Shown: in pieces, positions 1-12,710 of the stretch | Position numbering within the stretch: the stretch's first letter is position 1 | Layout: each line of letters starts with the position of its first letter | Assembly (NCBI RefSeq): GCF_051020985.1 | Contig: NC_134999.1 | Location: 12,033,660-12,097,659 of the forward strand | Direction of reading: 5' to 3' | Origin: Nomia melanderi | Lineage: Eukaryota; Arthropoda; Insecta; Hymenoptera; Halictidae | Length of the DNA: 64,000 nt | The notes under the pieces: generated by a model | The model's database searches: none | What the model was told of the DNA's origin: nothing | Seen by the model: only the letters and a program-made list of their open reading frames with translations | Made by a program: the position numbers and the translations under genes

Positions 1-300
1 TGTGAACTGGAATAAACTTCCACCTTTGTTCTTTATAACAGTATACAATACAATTACAAATATTCGTAAAATAATGTATTCTCTTTACAACAGTAGAAAA
101 TGATTCTTTATTCTGTTAAAAATTCAATTTTCAAAAATAGTGCAAATTAAACTTGATTAAATATCAAGATATGATTACCATTCACTCTAAAATGAAATCA
201 TGCACACGAGAATATAAGTAAATACTATCCGACTGGTATTACATAATTCAAGTATAAGAGAGTTAAAACGTTCACTTCCGTAAACCGTTACAATCGAATT
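1..300. other. AT-rich spacer at window edge
   Basis: AT-rich, A-biased DNA with no gene, repeat or RNA that I can support. It leads into the first GC-rich island. Confidence 0.5.
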
Positions 301-740
301 GCTCAACCCTTCGCTGGGATCATCCCCACCACAAGCGGAGGGAACGCTCGTGTTCTAAAGGGGTCTTTAAGCGTGTTTAATATAATAAAAATAATGCATG
401 GCTGGGAGTGAAGTTTACGGGGCACGTTCGGCCGAAATTCTGATCGGAATCGAGCGGACCGGTTGGCCTTTACATTCTTGCGATTGAGAGCCTTTGCAGG
501 GTGCACCGACACGCCTCGGGCGGTTCCCATTGCATCGTCGCTTCGGACGCCAACACATTCGTTTCTCGGTGCAAGGCTGCGCCGACGTGTGCAATCAAAC
601 TGTAAACACGGCCCTGTTGTTCGATCGGTCTGACGTGCGGAACGTCGAATGAAAAAGGGAGGAACTAGCGGTTCCGATGCTTCTTTCCGCGTGCGCCATG
701 TTTTCAACCCCCTAAGCCTTACACTGGACTGCACACTGTT
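301..740. other. GC-rich CpG-rich island
   Basis: GC content rises clearly above the flanks and CpG is frequent. Short open frames exist on both strands but none resembles a known protein. There is no convincing splice or promoter consensus. It may be a regulatory element or an unrecognised exon; I cannot decide from sequence alone. Confidence 0.4.
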
Positions 741-1265
741 GGCTGAAAATTTGGAACTACCTCGTGAATCAATGAAAATAAAATATTCCCCTCTTTGAAT
801 CGAATTATAATTGTCTTGAATATGTCTTAATTATCGTAACCTTCATTTCATTCTTTTCTAAAATCCTTTATCCGTTAATTGGTATCACGAAGTTCTAATT
901 TCGTCAAAATGCATCTATGAACCAAGTTCAATTTTTACGAATGTTGTTCTAATATTATTAAAAATACATGCTAAATGATAATACTATCTTCTAGGAATAT
1001 TTACACGAATCAGTAACGGTAATAGCATTATCACGAACCACGTAAAATCAAATGCAAAAACTTTCGAAAATCCGAATGCTCGATCGAATCCGAAGAATTA
1101 AACGAGCTTGATAGCAATTTTTAAAAAATCGGATTAAATCAAACCATCGAGAAGCCTCCAAACAACACAGTAGGTTAGTTCGACAATATTTCAGTCGTAC
1201 TCCAGACACAGGAGAACCGATCGAAGCGGCTGGAACCGGGGTTTTACTGTTAACCAAGGGAATCG
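741..1265. other. AT-rich spacer
   Basis: AT-rich sequence. The part from about 1020 to 1260 is A- and C-biased and precedes the GC-rich island at 1270. No gene or repeat was recognised. Confidence 0.5.
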
Positions 1266-1269
1266 TCCT

Positions 1270-1750
1270 GAATTTAACGCTTCATCCCCCCACCCCTTAG
1301 ATACCGGCTCCGTTGCGCCAGGGGGCGGAGGTAGGTGGCGGGTTTCCGCGCTTTAAATGGCAGCGCTTATTACACAGATTGGATTAAAGGTCTGCTATGT
1401 CGGGCAGAGTGGTAGGCGGCGGTTGGCGGGAGTGGAACGAGGGTGGGAGGGAAAGGGGACAGAAGGTGGTTTAGGTTGAGACAAGAAGAAGGAGGGAAAG
1501 GTATGCGGCGGGACGGTGTGTATGTACGCATGTACGGTTACACGTGTGCGTATGTACGTACATACCTGCGAAACCGGCGGCCCACCTTCACAAGGTGATT
1601 CACTGCGATCCTGCCGCGCGCGCTGTGCTCAGCCATTACGTACTTGCGAATCGTCGCAGAAACGTTCGAGATGCTTCGACATTATACGCGCGAGGCGCGC
1701 ACCCGGTAGAGATTTTTCGAAAAGCGGCTTTCCGTTGGATTTTGGGAATT
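1270..1750. other. GC-rich island with strand-skew flip
   Basis: The island starts with a C-rich stretch (1285-1300), then G-rich DNA to about 1510, then CpG-rich sequence with alternating purine/pyrimidine (1510-1570). The left flank is A/C-biased and the right flank (1750-1900) is G/T-biased. Both frames open here are short and dissimilar to any family I know. Possible bidirectional promoter or enhancer, by inference. Confidence 0.4.
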
Positions 1751-1925
1751 CGATTGTAAGGATTTGTTGAAATTTATTGGGAATTTCGTGTTTCGTCGGG
1801 GTTCTTATGCGGTACAGTTTGATGAAAAGGAATTAAATTATTTGAAATTTTTTATTTTGATGACGCCTCCTGCAGCGTGAGATTTTGGATACTTATTTGT
1901 GAAGTATGTTAGAACATAAGGTTAA

Positions 1926-2159
1926 CACGTTGACACAAGAGTTCCGAATGCTTTATATGGCAATAAATATTCTCTCATAACAAGGGCGAATGGTATTAGA
2001 AATAATTATTCATGATTTAGTATCAAGATACTCGTTTTATGCGATCATCTAGCTATTCGCCTCATAAATATTTTCATTCGATATCAACTTTATTATTGCA
2101 ATACTATTTAAGCAATTTGGAAGCTCTGGTCACCGGAGACCACCGCGGCAGTCAACATT
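1926..2159. mobile_element. TTAA-flanked MITE, family pB-5, copy 1
   Basis: A 234-bp non-coding element lies between TTAA at 1922-1925 and TTAA at 2160-2163. The left end begins CACGTTGAC. The right end, read on the minus strand, begins AATGTTGACTGC, so the termini are short imperfect inverted repeats. The subterminal sequence near 2131-2150 is itself a small dyad (GGTCACCGGAGACC). TTAA target duplications are typical of the piggyBac superfamily. Two related copies are at 12711 and 28040. Confidence 0.6.
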
Positions 2160-2804
2160 TTAATGGAAAGAATTGTAAACTTTAAGAATGAAGGATTATA
2201 GTTGATGGATTTTGATGTCGAACTTAATGTAATACTAGTGAGGAATGGATAAACTAGTGGATTAAAATGACATTTGCATCTGATTATCAGTTGCCAATAT
2301 GTCTGTCTATTGCAGGTTACTTCTACTTGCAACGATGGCTATAGAGATTCTCTATAGCAATATATCATTCGTCTTCGTGACTCTTGAGTATGGTCTTCTT
2401 ATTGTGGAATGACCGTACGAGTGGGGAAATAGATATCTGCCTTCAGTGCAAGTAGAAATAGTGAGTCATGGACAGACACAACATCAAACGCGCTCAAAGT
2501 ATAATACATACTCGAATTCGAAACGAAGACCTACACGAGAACATAATTTATTACTTTAATAATACTCTGTACAATAAACAATCTAGTTCACACAGACAAT
2601 TACACACAATGCCTAGAACAACATCAGCCCAGTAAAAGGCACAAACTAGATTCTCGAAGCTCAAAAACATAATTAATTAACTGTCGTAAGAACCTAATAC
2701 CATTTAACTTCCAAGAGGACGCATATACTCGTCAAACACGGTTAACGCTTAAACGATCCATCAAACCCCCGAAGCACATACTTTCTTCAACGAGATCCTA
2801 ATCA

Positions 2805-3660
2805 GCCATGCCAGCCACAGCACCCAGCCTCACACAACGAAAATCCCAAAATCCCATGACTGCGCGAAGCCCCGGTTGTATCCAGGATGAACCTGGGCCC
2901 CAATGCCAGGCCCGAGACAAATTCCCATCATCAGGCGGTCGGTCGGCGTTTCATCACCGGCAAGGTCGTCGTGGCGGAAAATACCAGGCCAACGACACGA
3001 TTCGATCATCGTCGTCGGCCCGGGCACCGTCTAGCGGAGAGCGACCGCGACAAGAAGGCAACACAAACGGACGGACAGCGACGAAGAGAGAGAGAAAGAG
3101 AGGGGGGGGGGGAGTGAGAGAGGGAGATGGAGGACAGCTAGACGGCAAAGAGGAACAGAATCCAAGAGGGGATGGGGCGGAAGAAGGCGATGGGGTTCGA
3201 GAAACCAACACCGAGGGACATCGGCGCAACAGCAACAATAACAACAACAAACGATCACGCCGAGTGCGAAAGCACGAGCCCAGCCGAACCGACAATGCGG
3301 CAGGTACCTACCCCGCAGGCATTCCATCAAGATGCTATCGAAAGTGGCCGACCGCGAGGGGTGGCGCAACCGACGGGAGGGGGTAGGGCCCGGAGCCGAG
3401 CGTGCGACAGAGAGGAGAGTAGTCGACGGAGGTGGGGGAGGAACAGGAGGAGGAGGCCGCCGAGAGATATTAAAGGATGCTGTGCCGCCGACTGGCCGCT
3501 GGTGGAGGGAGAGGCATCCCATGGCGCGGTGGGTCCCGAGACCACGAAGGATCAGAGCCGGCGTTGCGCGGCATGTTCGGGACTCGGGCCCTGGGACTCA
3601 CTGGCCTATCCCCTTCCCGACGACCCCCGCGAACGCCGGAGGAAAACGTAACTTTCTGCA
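2805..3660. other. Large GC-rich island with GA tract
   Basis: One of the clearest islands. It contains an AG-rich tract with a run of 11 G (3102-3112) and dense CpG. Many frames on both strands stay open (up to 192 codons on +, 163 on -), which is expected of GC-rich low-complexity DNA and does not single out a gene. The flanks are strongly and oppositely skewed: 2581-2820 has A92 C67 G31 T50, while 3721-3960 has A46 C17 G82 T95. The pattern suggests divergent transcription or an initiation site. Confidence 0.5.
3087..3135 (+). repeat. GA microsatellite with poly-G run
   Basis: Purine-only tract of AG repeats followed by 11 consecutive G residues (3102-3112) and more GAGAG. Such GAGAG clusters are potential binding sites for GAGA-factor-like proteins in insects. 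Confidence 0.8.
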
Positions 3661-3675
3661 CGCACCCTTGGTTGA

Positions 3676-3960
3676 TCTTTCTTGGTGAGGTTGTGGGAGC
3701 TAACTCCTTAGTAGTAGGGAGGTGTGTGAGGTGTTAGGCTTTCTGATGATTGGCGATTGTTGGTAGCTGTTGCTTAGTTGTGTGTTGTGAGTGAATGTTG
3801 GAGTTTAGTTGGAAAGGTGGCGTGAGACTTTCTTGGTGAGTATATGGGAGTTTACTCTTTAGTACTGTGGATGTTTGATGGTAGGTGAGTTGGGTTTGAT
3901 AGAGATTGCTTAGTTGCTTTGATAAGTGGACTCTTTGAAGGATTTGAATGAAATTTCGCA
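3676..3960 (+). repeat. Diverged tandem duplication, unit about 150 bp
   Basis: The segment beginning TTTCTTGGTGAG at about 3677 recurs at about 3829. A second anchor, TTGCTTAGTTG, occurs near 3770 and again near 3907. The whole stretch is very G/T-rich on the + strand. Identity is modest, so this is an old duplication. Confidence 0.55.
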
Positions 3961-5310
3961 TAGTTGTGTTATATTATTTTGTGTTGCAGTTTGCCTCTTT
4001 GCACCATCTTGGTCACTCGTATGTAGATTCCTGACGTTTATGTATTTATAGAATCTCCTGATACGTAAGGCTCGGCGCAAGAAAGATTTTAATGAAATCT
4101 GCCGCTACAGGCACTCTTTTATGAACGCAATAAAAAGCTTACTACAGGAAATAAAATCGTGCCTAGTTCACTTTTACATAAATTAGCGTCTGAAATAGGG
4201 AACTCTCTTGAAGGCCTGCATTCTAATGAGTTTTTGTAAGCTGTAAGCTAACCTAACCAAGACCTGCGAAACCTTTCCTACTGCCAGTATCAGAATGAAC
4301 TGAATCTGCCCTAAGAATTCGAAATAACCAGCTTATAATTTCACGCAAAAATGATAACGCACGAATTTCATTGAAATTTAAACAACAGTGGGAGAACAAT
4401 GATAAAAATGAAAATTTTCGATTTACTTGGACAGTTAATAACTTCCACAGTACTTTATTTTACTTTCGGAATGCATATACGTGTGCTATTAAATTACATT
4501 TTTTTCTCCTGCCCTCGGCAAAATATTATAGGCAATTATAATTTCCAACGAATTTTTACGACTGTAAAGAGATTTCGTCTGACAAAGCGCGACGTCAAAC
4601 CGCCCCGAAATAATCGAAACGGAATCGTGATTACATCTTGTTTGTGGGAATATTATCTCGTAATGCTCCCAGGAGAATTTTAATCGGCTTACAGCCGATT
4701 TATGGTGGCGATTCGCTCGTTTCTGCAAGAACGATCCGCGGCCTCGTAAAAGTTATTTAACGAGCTCCGTCGACGCAGCGGAGTATCCCGCTGTTGCGTA
4801 TTCGTGACCGAAACTTTGTTAACCCGGATCGTAAAATAGGAAAGTGCCTCGCGATTGATCGACTCCGAAATCGTTAAACGCTCAATCGCACCCAATCGCT
4901 GTATGTTTCTCGTTTAATTACTGCGGCGCGTGGTATTAATTACACTTTTACCACGGTACCCGATAGAATTAATGGGCGACAAATAATTCAATTAATAACA
5001 ATTAACAACCAACTTATAGGACGTCCTGATTCCTGTTAACAGATAGATGTAATTGATAATCTCGAAATTCGCGGAAAAAAGATTATACTTTGTTCAAAAT
5101 TTCAGATGGACATTTGGGGATATTTCAGATAAATTAAAAATAGTTTTCAATATGTACACATTAGCACTGTCGCAACTTCCATTCACTGGTTTCTTCGAAT
5201 CTGTATAAACACTCGAAAATTTTCATCCAAAATTTCCATAGTGATTTTTAATTAGAAACATAATCTAATTACCTCAATACCCACAATAGCCTTTTGTTTC
5301 CAAATTTAAC
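3961..5310. other. AT-rich spacer
   Basis: Mostly AT-rich, with a moderately GC-rich patch at 4550-4900 in which frames on both strands are open. A small perfect hairpin (AATCGGCT, 3-nt loop, AGCCGATT) sits at 4682-4700. No gene could be supported. Confidence 0.5.
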
Positions 5311-5314
5311 TTAA

Positions 5315-5531
5315 CCCTTTCCACTCGAAAGTTTCTTGCTAAAAATATTCAACACGCTTTGATAAAATATAAACAATGCATATTGCGACTAATGTAAATA
5401 ATTGAATCGATGAATTAAGGAACAAAAGTATTTTACCTTGACATTTCACATAATGATGCGTTATACAAGGTTTAGTATTATAAACATCAAACTTTACAAT
5501 TTTACTGTATCAAACCAAGTGGTGTAACATA
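5315..5531 (-). mobile_element. TTAA MITE, family pB-2, truncated copy
   Basis: Starts next to TTAA at 5311-5314 with CCCTTTCCACTCGAAAG, which matches the right terminus of the complete copy at 17423-17657 read in reverse. The far end (5500-5531) matches the left subterminal part seen at 35542 in reverse, but the final terminal repeat is missing. No coding capacity. Confidence 0.55.
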
Positions 5532-5689
5532 AACTCCAAATCTATTAAAACCAAAAATTGTTTAAATTAATCATAAATCACTTACAAAATCTTCCCCTGA
5601 TTTCAATTACCTTCAAACTTCTTTAACATACAACCAATTCAATTGATTTGATACGAATACCTTTCGAAAAGCTTCGACCCGAGCTATTC

Positions 5690-6130
5690 TAGATAGTTCG
5701 AAAGCTTGCGACCCGTTGCAAAATCGACTGGGAACCATTCCTCTGTGCCGGTGTGCGTGCACGCGAGCGTGCCAATCGTAGAGGAACGTGTTTCTCGCGA
5801 GCTCGTGTGGGTGTACACGTGGTCTGGTCTGTGCTCTGACCCCAACCTTTCGATTTCGTCTCACCGTCCGGCTGGTATTCGCGGAGCGTTGTTGCAGCGG
5901 CTGCGGCTTCATGAGGATCAGGCCTTAATGGGGGTAGCCGAGGAATTCCTTTGCCTCGTAACCCGCGATTTGCTGCTCGCGAGGTGGTTGCGTACGTGCG
6001 TACAATATCAGCCGCTGAAGAGAATAGCCTCTGTGTTTTATTGTTCTCTTGTTAACCGTCTCCGCCTTATCCCTTCTCCTCTTCCGCCTCCCACCAGGGA
6101 ATCGTCAGCGTTTCGAAACCAGGATTGTTT
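5690..6130. other. GC-rich island
   Basis: CpG-rich stretch between an A/C-biased left flank (5520-5690) and AT-rich DNA. A 147-codon frame is open on + and a 99-codon frame on -, overlapping. Neither resembles a known protein, so no gene is called. Confidence 0.4.
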
Positions 6131-6145
6131 ACTTCGTCGACGTTT

Positions 6146-6175
6146 TTAACACTAGAACTATCGAGCGTTTCAAAT
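6146..6175 (+). mobile_element. Solo left end of MITE family pB-1
   Basis: TTAA (6146-6149) is followed by CACTAGAACTATCGAGCG, the terminal sequence of family pB-1. No matching right end was found downstream, so this is a remnant. Confidence 0.45.
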
Positions 6176-6539
6176 GATTCATATGTTACCCCTATACAAA
6201 TCGTGACAATAGATTATTTCCAGTTTCTTCAGATATTCATCATTTATTATTCTTATCATTATTAGTATTACTATTTCATTATATTCATAAGTTTGAGTAC
6301 ACTAAAATTTCTTTGAAATATTATTACTATTATAATACTTCCATTACGATTCGGTCCGCACGAACGATTAATTACCAATAACAAACACACGCCAACACGA
6401 AATTGTCAACCCCAACAATATCACTACCGCAACTATGACACACATCATCCCAACCGATTTCCCCAGCACAATAAATCACATTCCCCGACTTCCATCGAAT
6501 TGACAAAAGAAAAACTGTAGTTCAATAACGAAAGGAAAA

Positions 6540-7000
6540 ATTCCGTTCGTCGTAACGGCCATCTTAGCGATGTCAACGCGACGGGACCACGGCGTGCGTC
6601 GCGAACAAAAGCAACGGAGCAGGTCACGTCAGAACTGTGTCAGGGTGAAACGTACGACGCAAGGTGTACCGGGCCGATTTGTCCGAGTCGACTTTCGCGG
6701 GGCCCGGCGTTTTGTCGCCTGAGTTATGGTAAAATAAAATGAAGATATCAGCGGGCCTCGGGTGGACACCGTGCGTTGAGAAACGGTGAGAGAGGAATGT
6801 GGTCTTCTTCGGGTTCGTCGGACCCGATTCACCCTCCGTTCCTCTCACCTTTCGCCCACCCTCCAGCCCCTTTTCTTCCAAGCTCGAAAATCGGCCCCCG
6901 ACATTTAAACATAAAAATCCCCGACGTAGCATTCCGTTCTTCCTTCCTTCGCCACCCTTTTTATTACGCCGTTCCGCGGAATAGCGGGAAATATACGCCA
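6540..7000. other. GC-rich island
   Basis: CpG-rich DNA after a C/A-biased left flank (6360-6540). C-rich stretches at 6830-6900 leave frames open on both strands. No recognisable coding or RNA motif. The area to the right (7060-7200) is G-rich on the + strand. Confidence 0.4.
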
Positions 7001-7496
7001 TAGTTATCAGTTAAGTGCAGATCTTTAAAAACTCCCATTCTAACCTATAAAATTATTGCCCGGCGGAATGAAGGTTTTTCGGGGGTAGAAAGGGGGACTG
7101 GCCCGCACGAAATTTGCATAAACATCCGCAATCTAGCTATCAGGTTGCTCAAACTTGATTATTCGGGACGAATGATTTTGAGGTTAGGTACTCGGCCCCT
7201 TATTAAGTCGGGTATCATGAGGTAAATCATCTCTCGTGGCGCTAGATCATTCGTTAACGTTGTTTTTCTACCAGTGTCTTAAAACAGTGGCTCTCAATTG
7301 ATGCGATAAACAAATGTCTGTCTATAGAATAATAATCGTTTTGTTACTTTTCTATAAATTAGTATTTTATTCATATTTTGTAATCATTGATCTTTAGAAT
7401 TTTCTTTCTCTTAGATAATAAAAGTTGCTAATTGTGAAACATAAAATTCTCCGGTGTAGAAATAATATAAACTGTTTTAATTCTGATTTTGTTTAA

Positions 7497-7716
7497 CACT
7501 AGATCTACTAGAGAGGTCAAACTAACCCATTCCTGGTCTCTTCTTTTCACAATTATGAAAAAGATCATAGATAATTCTCTGCGAAATTACTACAGGAATT
7601 GATTTATCAATGGACAAACTGAATTGTGAATGAATAGAAATCTTAATCGTAGCACTATTGAAGTTTTCTACAGAAAAATTTCAAAAAGTCAATTTGACTG
7701 TTCAGTAGTTCTAGTG
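7497..7716 (+). mobile_element. TTAA-flanked MITE, family pB-1, complete
   Basis: A 220-bp element between TTAA at 7493-7496 and 7717-7720. The left end begins CACTAGATCTAC and the right end is GTAGTTCTAGTG, an imperfect 12-bp inverted repeat. The interior is AT-rich and non-coding and aligns along its length with the copy at 54182-54398. TTAA duplications and a CACTAG terminus suggest mobilisation by a piggyBac-type transposase. Confidence 0.7.
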
Positions 7717-7839
7717 TTAATTATTATAAAATCATCCTTTCATCCCCTGTTTCGAAGTATCGGTTCTAAGATAAATACATAAAAGTATTAATTGCTCCTC
7801 GTTCCTTAATATCCGCACCCCCGTTATCTCACCCCTTTT

Positions 7840-8070
7840 CCCGAAAAGCTGTTCCAGCGTTCGAAGCACAAAGGCTCGGGTTCCGTTCAAATCGACCGCG
7901 AAATCGATTGCTATTCCCGTTCGTCTTCGGCTAGGCTCGGCGAAGTAAGTCGACAATTTATTAAACGGGGTTCTAAGGGCAGAACCGTGACGGGGTAATT
8001 GCTGGTTATCGATGGCGCGTAAAAGAACCCGGGGAGAGGCGAATAAAACGCGGGATTTGCGGGCCATGGT
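7840..8070. other. Small GC-rich island with candidate exon
   Basis: CpG-rich patch. On + an acceptor-like TTCCAG at 7852-7857 is followed by an 87-nt open stretch (29 codons) and a GTAAGT donor at 7945. The pyrimidine tract is weak, and a 111-codon frame is also open on the minus strand. This may be an exon of an unidentified gene, but chance is the more likely explanation. Confidence 0.15.
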
Positions 8071-11000
8071 AGACAGGGGACTGGATTCTATCGTGACTTC
8101 TTTTTTAGGATTATGTTGCGATTCTGACGTTCCCCCTTATTCTTTTTTTCCACTCTTATAGACATCGTATCGAGCTGACGGGCGTTAATAAACTTTAGTG
8201 CCCCTAAATCAAATATTGCCTCGGCGCACGAGGTGTTTTCTAGACGAGAATTTACACCGGAATCGTCAGTAAGCGATATTTGCGGCTCTCTTTGCGCACG
8301 TCTCACCTTGAATTTTGTATTACCATCCTAAATTCAATGAAACCCTTTCATGTAAATTAAACGCAGAATGTTTCGCGAATATGTACTGAAAATTGAAATG
8401 AATAGGGTCGAGAACGACATTTATAATGATCTGAATAATTTCTCTTCCCTTGTATATTAATCAACTTACACTCTATTGTTGTTTATGACAATAATTCTAA
8501 ACTAACGCTACATCTACAAGTATTGATTTATATATCTACAATAATATTTAAAAAGAAAACAGCCAATGTTTCGTTCCACGTCACACCATTAACAAGTCAC
8601 GGCAGAAAGTAATCTCGAGGTCGTTGAAATTGATTTCATCCTGTAAAATTATTTTCTACCACACGCACGTGATGGCACCGAGACAAGAACTTCCTAGTGA
8701 AGTGATTTTCCTCGGGAATTAAACGATTTAATAATTTTCAAAGGCAATCTGGCTGTTCAAATTAAAGCGAGAGAAGCAATCAGCAGCTTAGATAAAAGGT
8801 GATGCTTGTTTCTGGTGGTGCGGCGCCAACAGCAAATGCGAAATAGACACCGTCTGACGTGATTATAGTCGGAAGGAGAAGAAAGACGAGGAGAGGTGCT
8901 CGAATGGCTGGATCCGTGACCGCTCATCGGCAGTAAATCCCTCCGGTTGGTTGGAGGTCGGTGCAGTGGCTTGTTACCTCAATATGGAATTCAATGGACG
9001 GTGAAAAGCAACGACTAAAACGATTATCGGTCTCTTCTGCAGCATTACTGCTCTCCCGATTTTCTTTCTCGTAATTCCTGTATGGAGAACGGGCAGACAT
9101 ATTGGTTATATTCAAACGGTAGTTAAGTTTAGCCCAAACAATCGCCATCGGCGTTTGTTTCTTTATCGAGCATCAGCATTCTTTCGGAACGGTCTATGTA
9201 AAGTAGGTGGACGAATCTTCTCACTTGTTGTTTGACTTTTTAGTGGTCATTTATGTTACGTTGAAATGTAAAGGGGTTCATAAAGACGATCATGTATATA
9301 GAATTCAGTGTAGTAGTGGCGAAAGTTCTTGGCGATTGTCTCGGAAACTAAAGCCTTCCATTGACATATGAAGGAGAACGTTGTTGAAAATCATGTCCCC
9401 CAACAACATTTGAAAATCATCAAAATCGAAGCAGGCTAAGCACATCGGGAACTTGATCGTATTTTCTATTTAACTTATTAAATGTAAAGGGGATCCCAAA
9501 GTATTTCCTTCTGTTCGATAATAATAGCAACATTTCGAATATATGAATATTGATTACATATTAAATTTAAAATAATCCCATGAAGTCACTTTCATTAGTA
9601 ATCGATTAAATTTTTACGGACGAATGTCGACATTCCGGCGAGATGAACTTTTCATATTTGGAAAATCAAGTCGCAAACAAATGATTTAATTACTCGAACA
9701 GCGAGAGATCAGCACGTAGTTCTCTTTTGTTTTATCAAATATACAATTGATATATAATTTAGCTTCATCTGTTGAAGGTTTTGTATATTTCGAAGAATCT
9801 TCATCAAAGGGTTAGTACTTGATAAATTCAGACCAAGAGAATTTCAGTAAAATTAGAGACAATATTGCAGGTTTAAATGTCTGCAGAAAAGTCGTGGGCG
9901 TCATGAAAATATTAAAGATCTTCCGGGGATCAGCAAATAGGCGTTCGCGGAAAGTGAAATAGGAGACGCGCAGCCTGGAATGTGTAACGAAATGCACATT
10001 CCCTGATACGATACGCTCAGGTGTAGTCAGCGCCGGTGCACCGGGAGTCACGAGAATTCAACGCTGCCCACGTTTCTTTTCTGCGATCGTCTGCATCAAC
10101 GGCTGGAAACGAAAATCACGGAAGTGGCCGTTCCTACCGCACGCATGCGCCACGTTGCATAACGTTCCGTCCGGGCATTTAAATTCTTAACGCATCGCGG
10201 CCCGCTGGACACGTACTAATACGTTCGTTAAGGCACAAAAAGTGCAATTAAAAAAGTGAAACTTTTAATCGGAACGATGCTCGCTTGCGATCCTACGGGA
10301 ACAATCGAATAGTATTACGGAATTTCTGAATGCCACGTCGATACAGCCTCCCAAAGCGTGAAGCACTTTTGAATGTAAGATCCTAACGATAATTTTAATT
10401 AAACTCCCTGCAGTGATAGCCTTAAGCACTGTTAAATTGGTAATTAAAAATTGTACTTGTTTCTGTTATTCCGTTTCCTTGGGCACAAAGGAACATTGTT
10501 CCGGTATAACGATACATACATTACAGATATTTGTACGAGCAAACGTATTATTCGTTGTTGCCTAAATGTGTAATTAGCCGTATGAAATACAATTTTACTT
10601 TTTCCACTGGAAAAGTAATGGTACGTACGAATAATGAGAATATTGAAAATATGAAAAGTTATATGAATAATTTCATTTTATTGAACTTTGATGATTTGTA
10701 TTAATTACAAACACATTAATATCCCGAATCTAATTACTACAATTGAATACATTATTTTATTCGATAGTTTTCTGTTTCAGGCTTCAAACGATTAAAGAAT
10801 ATATAAATATCTCATTATAAAATTTGTATTTTAATATACTATACATTATTGTGTACGATGTGATATAAACGTGTAATACCCATTGTAGATTTAAATGAAA
10901 ATTGATTAAAACGTACCTTGATTATAGAACACTTTTTTTCTTGTTCCAATTCCTGGTACGGATTTGCCACGTGTCGCCAGCCATCACGTTGATGGGAAAA

Positions 11001-12060
11001 GGAATGACGTCGGTTGTTAGCGTTTCAGGTAGGAATCGCGAGCGCGATGAAAATAATACTTCCGTTCGATAAAACGTTATGCGCGTCTGACTCAAGGAAA
11101 AAAAGATTCACGACGGCTTATCGCAGCTCGTTAAGCGGCGAGAGATTAAATTATCGAACCGCGTCTGCACCCGCCTCTGAATATAATAAATCGTCGATCA
11201 GAGGTTGATCGAGTGAATGACCAGAACGAAACAGGGTGGCCCCGACTCTCCTGCCCTAATGATTTGTCTGTCCTTAGCTTATCTCATTAACGAGTGTTCC
11301 ATTCTCCGTTGAATAAAAAAGGAAAGGGGGAAAAACGACGGCGAGGCGCATTCCTCGTTCGTTGACACGATCCCAAAATCTGTGAAAAAAGATTTTCAAA
11401 GAAACATTATTATAAACAGTATCGTCGTATCTCGTGTAACACTAAATAAAATGATAATAAATATTTATGGTTTCTTTACTTGATATTTTCTATTTCATGA
11501 TGATATTATTGTTAACATATTAATCTTCAATTATTAATTATTACTCGTTACCTTTTCATTTTCTCGCACTACTTTCTAAACTTAAGTTGATTTATTATTT
11601 GGTAAATAATATTACACTTCAAAAGTTCTATACAATACATCGAGGCTTTCCATTTTCATCTGAATAATAAAAGTGGCAACATAAAATTCTAACTGTTCAA
11701 AATTAATAACCCCGGCAATAGTACATTAATCCCATATCATTCCTATATCATAAATAACACTTAATCGCGTACAAATTAAATTAAGACCACATAGAAATAA
11801 TTAAATTAAATTAAACGATACTTAATAATATAAAAAGAAACTCAATAAAATCAACTATTGCATGAATATTCATGGTGCAGCCGTAGTGCAACGACTCTGA
11901 CCTAAAAACGAGAATCACCGACAAACCAGACGGCCACGATAATAGATAAATATTATTGCTAGCGTAAATTAAACGTGATTCGGTCGTCGATCGTGCAGAA
12001 GGGTACGGCGGTATATCGCGATTCATACTTTCAGGCTCGTTCAATTAAAATTCAATGAGA
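8071..12060. other. Mixed AT-rich spacer with weak GC patches
   Basis: AT-rich overall, with modest GC-rich patches near 8580-9170, 9890-10330 and 10960-11390. Only short open frames occur, on both strands. I saw no tRNA, transposon end or conserved protein segment. The section 11400-11880 is very AT-rich. Confidence 0.45.
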
Positions 12061-12097
12061 GTACATTTTTTTTTCTTTTTTTTTTCTTTCTCTACAG

Positions 12098-12167
12098 CCT
12101 GCGCCGCGCCGTACGTGCGATCTGCGGGATCTGCTTGTAAAGGATTCAAGCGTGAACATCTTAATTG
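12098..12167 (+). other. Candidate internal exon (70 nt)
   Basis: A long pyrimidine tract (12066-12093, almost pure T/C) ends in TACAG at 12093-12097, an excellent 3' splice site. The next 70 nt are GC-rich and end before GTACGT at 12168. Reading from the first base gives an open frame starting PAPRRTCDLRDLL and ending VNILI; a second frame (AAPYVRSAGSACKGF...) is also open. The translation was not recognised. Neighbouring exons are not visible, so its gene would span beyond this window or have long introns. Confidence 0.25.
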
Positions 12168-12710
12168 GTACGTACGGAATAACTTTTTGATTACATGCGG
12201 ATCATGAAAAATTCATACTGCGCCCAAAAGCCTCGCAATACTGAAATTACGGCGCGCCCTTTTAATGGGATACACGAGACCTCGATTCGACTGAATTTCC
12301 GTGACACTGTTCGCGAAAAATCGGTTACACTGTTTCCATTACATAAAGCGCCGATCCTCGTTAACAGCGTACCGATCATGTTAAACCTTATCATATAAAT
12401 CGACGGCGCTCAAGGTGTCAGAAATGTTAAATCGGTCCACTTTATCACAAACTTCTACCCCTTGGATCAGAAAGAGTGTAATTAAAGGGACATATTTTCT
12501 TATATAGCCAGTAACTGCTTTCTGTTTTCTCTGTCAGTCAGTGGACGTCATCTGTCATGAAAATTTGACAAAACTGCATTGAATCTGTACTTTGTGAACA
12601 GTTTTACCTTCATTCGTGCTTCGAAAATATATAATTTTTATATAAATATTGTGGAATTAAGGTTTAATTAACGCGAAGGTTTTCATTGCGAACAGTCTGA
12701 ATTATATTAA

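Noticed and set aside
2808..3522. Several overlapping frames of 113-192 codons
   Set aside because: GC-rich, GA-rich low-complexity DNA gives simultaneous open frames on both strands; translations are Arg/Gly/Pro-rich without domains.
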